Source of the DNA: Clostridia bacterium
GTDB lineage: Bacteria; Bacillota_A; Clostridia; Christensenellales; Aristaeellaceae
Assembly (NCBI GenBank): GCA_017398245.1
Contig: JAFQGN010000175.1
Coordinates: forward strand, 1 to 8,870
Reading direction: 5' to 3'
Length of the DNA: 8,870 nt
Shown here: positions 6,823-8,870 of the stretch, in pieces
Layout of the letters: each line of letters begins with the position of its first letter
Numbering within the stretch: position 1 is the stretch's first letter
Translations under genes and position numbers: made by a program
Notes under the pieces: generated by a model
Databases searched by the model: none
What the model was told of the DNA's origin: nothing
What the model saw: the letters and a program-made list of their open reading frames with translations, nothing else

Positions 6823-6835
6823 GGACAGCCTGTCC
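6823..6835. other. Small palindrome upstream of the operon promoter
   Basis: GGACAG and CTGTCC form a perfect inverted repeat around one central base. It lies about 95 bases upstream of the -35 box and 10 bases past the T-tract of the mannosidase terminator. It could be a protein-binding site, but it is short and there is only one copy in the window. Confidence 0.25.
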
Positions 6836-6844
6836 ATCCTTACA

Positions 6845-6882
6845 CAAAAAACAGCCCGCCGGATGCACGATCCGGCGGGCTG
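6845..6882 (-). terminator. Strong Rho-independent terminator after the mannosidase gene
   Basis: CAGCCCGCCGGAT (minus strand, 6882-6870) pairs perfectly over 13 bases with ATCCGGCGGGCTG (6864-6852) around a five-base loop, followed by six T's (6851-6846). The hairpin starts five bases after the mannosidase stop codon. It isolates the mannosidase transcript from the DUF512 operon. Confidence 0.95.
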
Positions 6883-6887
6883 CCTGT

Positions 6888-8870
6888 TCAAACCTTAGGC
6901 TCTTCTGTTGTCAACACCTCGGTCGCTTCCGTATCCGCATCTTCGGGAACGAACCACGTCTTCTGCTGCAGAGGCGAAAGGTGCACTTTCATCTCGCGCC
7001 CAATCATCGGCATGCGCACCGTCGTTTCCGTCTCCTTCGCGTTGCATTCGCGCAGCCGCAGGATATACCCCTCTCCGCTCTCCGCCATCTTCAGGCATTC
7101 CAGCGAAACGTTTTCAGCCTCGATGGACAGCCCCTCGTATTCCGGCGCAAGCGGCCCCTCGTGGTACGTCTCCTGAATGGCGACGATCGCCTGGTTCAGC
7201 ATGTCCGCGCGCCGGTTGAGCCCGGCCTCCTCCCAGCTGCCCGCCAGCGGTACGATGGCAAAGCGGAATTTCTGCTCGCCAAAGTCAAGGTATTCGCCCG
7301 TGTCGTCGCGGTGATTCTGCCCGTAATGATCCGCATACATGGTACTGTTCGCCACCGTAAAGCGCAGCGTGCCGTCCGTGCAGGAATACGAATGCTTTCC
7401 GTCGTTCACGATCGCCGCGCCGCCCTGTCCGCTCAACGCGAACCAGCGCGCGCAGGGCTCCTCCATGCCGGTCGAATGCCGTTCGATCACGCCCAGCGGC
7501 ACTTCGGAAACCTCCTGCCCGCCCTGTACCGCCAGCGGGTATTCCAGCTTGACCAGAACGTGCTTCTCCTGCAGATCGAGCTTCGCTTCCACCTCCAGCT
7601 GATCGCTGCCGCGATACACACGGAAGATCTGCGTCAGCGTGCTGCGCCCATATCGGGTGATCACACGCAGCGCCGAGCGCACCGGCCCGTATTCCAGCAC
7701 ACGCAACTCCGCCCCGCCGAACTCGCCGATCACCTTGTCGAACGTAAACACCGCGTGCGCCCACGTGTCGCAATGCGCAATATCCACCAGCAGCGCGCCT
7801 GCGGGCGCGCGCAAATGCTCTTTCCCATCCAGCTTCAGGCTGATCATCCTGCCCGTTGCCGGATCAAACTCCGCACAGATCCTATCATTACCGACCGTAG
7901 TCTCCGTCGCAAACATCGTGTTTTCGGTCAAAACCGGGTCGTTCGCATGCATCATCACCAGCCTGTAGCCCAGCGCCGGTATCTTCGCCTGCACGATCGT
8001 GTCGATATGATCCTCCCCGTTCGTCCTCTCGGCGCGCACCTGCTGCGTCCATACAGGATCGCCGTGCGCGTCCACCGCGTTGCCCAGCCTGCCGCGCACG
8101 GCCGCAACGCCTTCCACCGGGAACGGATGCGGGTTGAACAGCACCACCGGCGTGCCCAGGTCATCGCGCCCCCAAAGTATGCCGTCCTGCTTGGATCGCA
8201 CGCGCTCCTTTTTCCCGAGCATCGTGTCGATCTTCCACGAAATCTTCTGCAGCGCCGCATTTTCCTCGCGCGCGGCGATCATCAGCGCCTCGTCATAGCC
8301 CTGTACGGCGTCTTCCAGCCCGGAACGAATGGAACAGCCGCACATCAGATCGTGGAACTGGTTGAACATCACGTTCTTCCAGCCCCGCCGCATGGCGTCC
8401 GCATTCGTTTTATGCCCATTGATCGCGCCGGAAAGTACGCCGAACTTCTCCGCCCGCAGCAGCGCGTTCTCGCTGCGCCGGTTCTTCATTTTTCCCTGCG
8501 AAAAAGCCGAATAGCAGCCCGAAGCGTGGTGCTGCATCTCGCCCCTGTGCACAGGCAGCTTGCCCGCCATCGTCCGAATCTCCTCAAAATATGCATCCGG
8601 CGAAGAGAACACCGCCCAGCGCCCGTTCGGGTCTCCGTTCATGTACTCCAAAATCGTATTCAGCCCTTCGATCGTCGGCCCGCCGCCGTGATTTCCCACG
8701 CCATAAAAGCACATCACCGGCGCGCCCGTCTCCGCTGCGATCTCCTGCATGCGTTCTATTTTCTGCGGCAGATCGCGCGTGCCCGTGTACCCGCCGATCT
8801 CGTCCGGAATATGAAACGCCAGCACCTCGCTGCCGTCGGGAGACTGCCAGCGGAACGGCCCCTGCGGCAC
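6888..8870 (-). CDS. Glycoside hydrolase family 38 alpha-mannosidase, N-terminus outside window
   Basis: GH38 enzymes are zinc-dependent retaining alpha-mannosidases that remove mannose from N-glycans, mannosylglycerate or other alpha-mannosides. The 660 visible residues begin inside the catalytic region (WQSPDGSEVLAFHIPDE). They include YGVGNHGGGPT (56-66), a family hallmark, and NQFHDLMCGCSI (170-181), whose His-Asp pair (173-174) aligns with the zinc-ligand histidine segment, HHDAITGT in animal enzymes. The beta-rich GH38 middle and C-terminal domains follow (about 235-640), with DPATGRMISLKLDGKE typical of the C-terminal part. The catalytic nucleophile aspartate and the first zinc ligands should lie upstream of base 8870, as should any signal peptide; roughly 250-370 residues appear to be missing. 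The end is firm: TGA at 6888-6890, then a terminator five bases on. The exact mannoside substrate cannot be told from this part. Confidence 0.92.
   Translation of the reverse strand: MPQGPFRWQSPDGSEVLAFHIPDEIGGYTGTRDLPQKIERMQEIAAETGAPVMCFYGVGNHGGGPTIEGLNTILEYMNGDPNGRWAVFSSPDAYFEEIRTMAGKLPVHRGEMQHHASGCYSAFSQGKMKNRRSENALLRAEKFGVLSGAINGHKTNADAMRRGWKNVMFNQFHDLMCGCSIRSGLEDAVQGYDEALMIAAREENAALQKISWKIDTMLGKKERVRSKQDGILWGRDDLGTPVVLFNPHPFPVEGVAAVRGRLGNAVDAHGDPVWTQQVRAERTNGEDHIDTIVQAKIPALGYRLVMMHANDPVLTENTMFATETTVGNDRICAEFDPATGRMISLKLDGKEHLRAPAGALLVDIAHCDTWAHAVFTFDKVIGEFGGAELRVLEYGPVRSALRVITRYGRSTLTQIFRVYRGSDQLEVEAKLDLQEKHVLVKLEYPLAVQGGQEVSEVPLGVIERHSTGMEEPCARWFALSGQGGAAIVNDGKHSYSCTDGTLRFTVANSTMYADHYGQNHRDDTGEYLDFGEQKFRFAIVPLAGSWEEAGLNRRADMLNQAIVAIQETYHEGPLAPEYEGLSIEAENVSLECLKMAESGEGYILRLRECNAKETETTVRMPMIGREMKVHLSPLQQKTWFVPEDADTEATEVLTTEEPKV

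Overview
The window reads as a GC-rich (about 60% by eye) chromosomal segment of a low-profile Firmicute, most likely class Clostridia (a Christensenellales- or Oscillospirales-type gut lineage would fit). The reasons are the DUF512 radical-SAM / der / plsY gene order, which is typical of Clostridia, strong AGGAGG-type ribosome binding sites, the PlsY route to phosphatidic acid, and a GH38 mannosidase of the kind carried by gut carbohydrate users. This placement is inference; no 16S or other marker is present. All six recognisable genes lie on the minus strand, so the window is read from right to left.

Region by region, in transcription order. (1) 8870-6888: the C-terminal two thirds of a GH38 alpha-mannosidase, cut by the window edge, ending in a textbook Rho-independent terminator (6845-6882). 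(2) 6844-6647: an intergenic region with a small palindrome and a very good sigma-A promoter (TTGACG, 17 bases, CATAAT). (3) 6646-1546: a probable operon of a DUF512 radical-SAM protein, a 254-base spacer, the ribosome-assembly GTPase Der, the membrane acyltransferase PlsY, and a xylulokinase-family kinase whose ATG overlaps the plsY stop. It closes with a hairpin terminator (1484-1521). (4) 1483-1365: a leader region with a consensus -10 box and two hairpins. (5) 1364-1: the N-terminal 454 residues of a type IIA topoisomerase B subunit (ParE more likely than GyrB), running off the left edge.

The operon is mostly housekeeping: Der matures the large ribosomal subunit and PlsY makes lysophosphatidate for phospholipids. 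The least expected member is the xylulokinase. It sits where many clostridial relatives carry gpsA, the gene that makes PlsY's substrate glycerol-3-phosphate, and it is translationally coupled to plsY. The DUF512 protein is a widespread family without an established function.

I found no CRISPR array, transposase, tRNA, rRNA, prophage or defence system. The long plus-strand open frames are antisense shadows caused by codon bias. Nothing here convincingly amounts to a new system. The points worth a second look are the xylB/plsY coupling, the spacer before der, and the structured leader of the topoisomerase gene.
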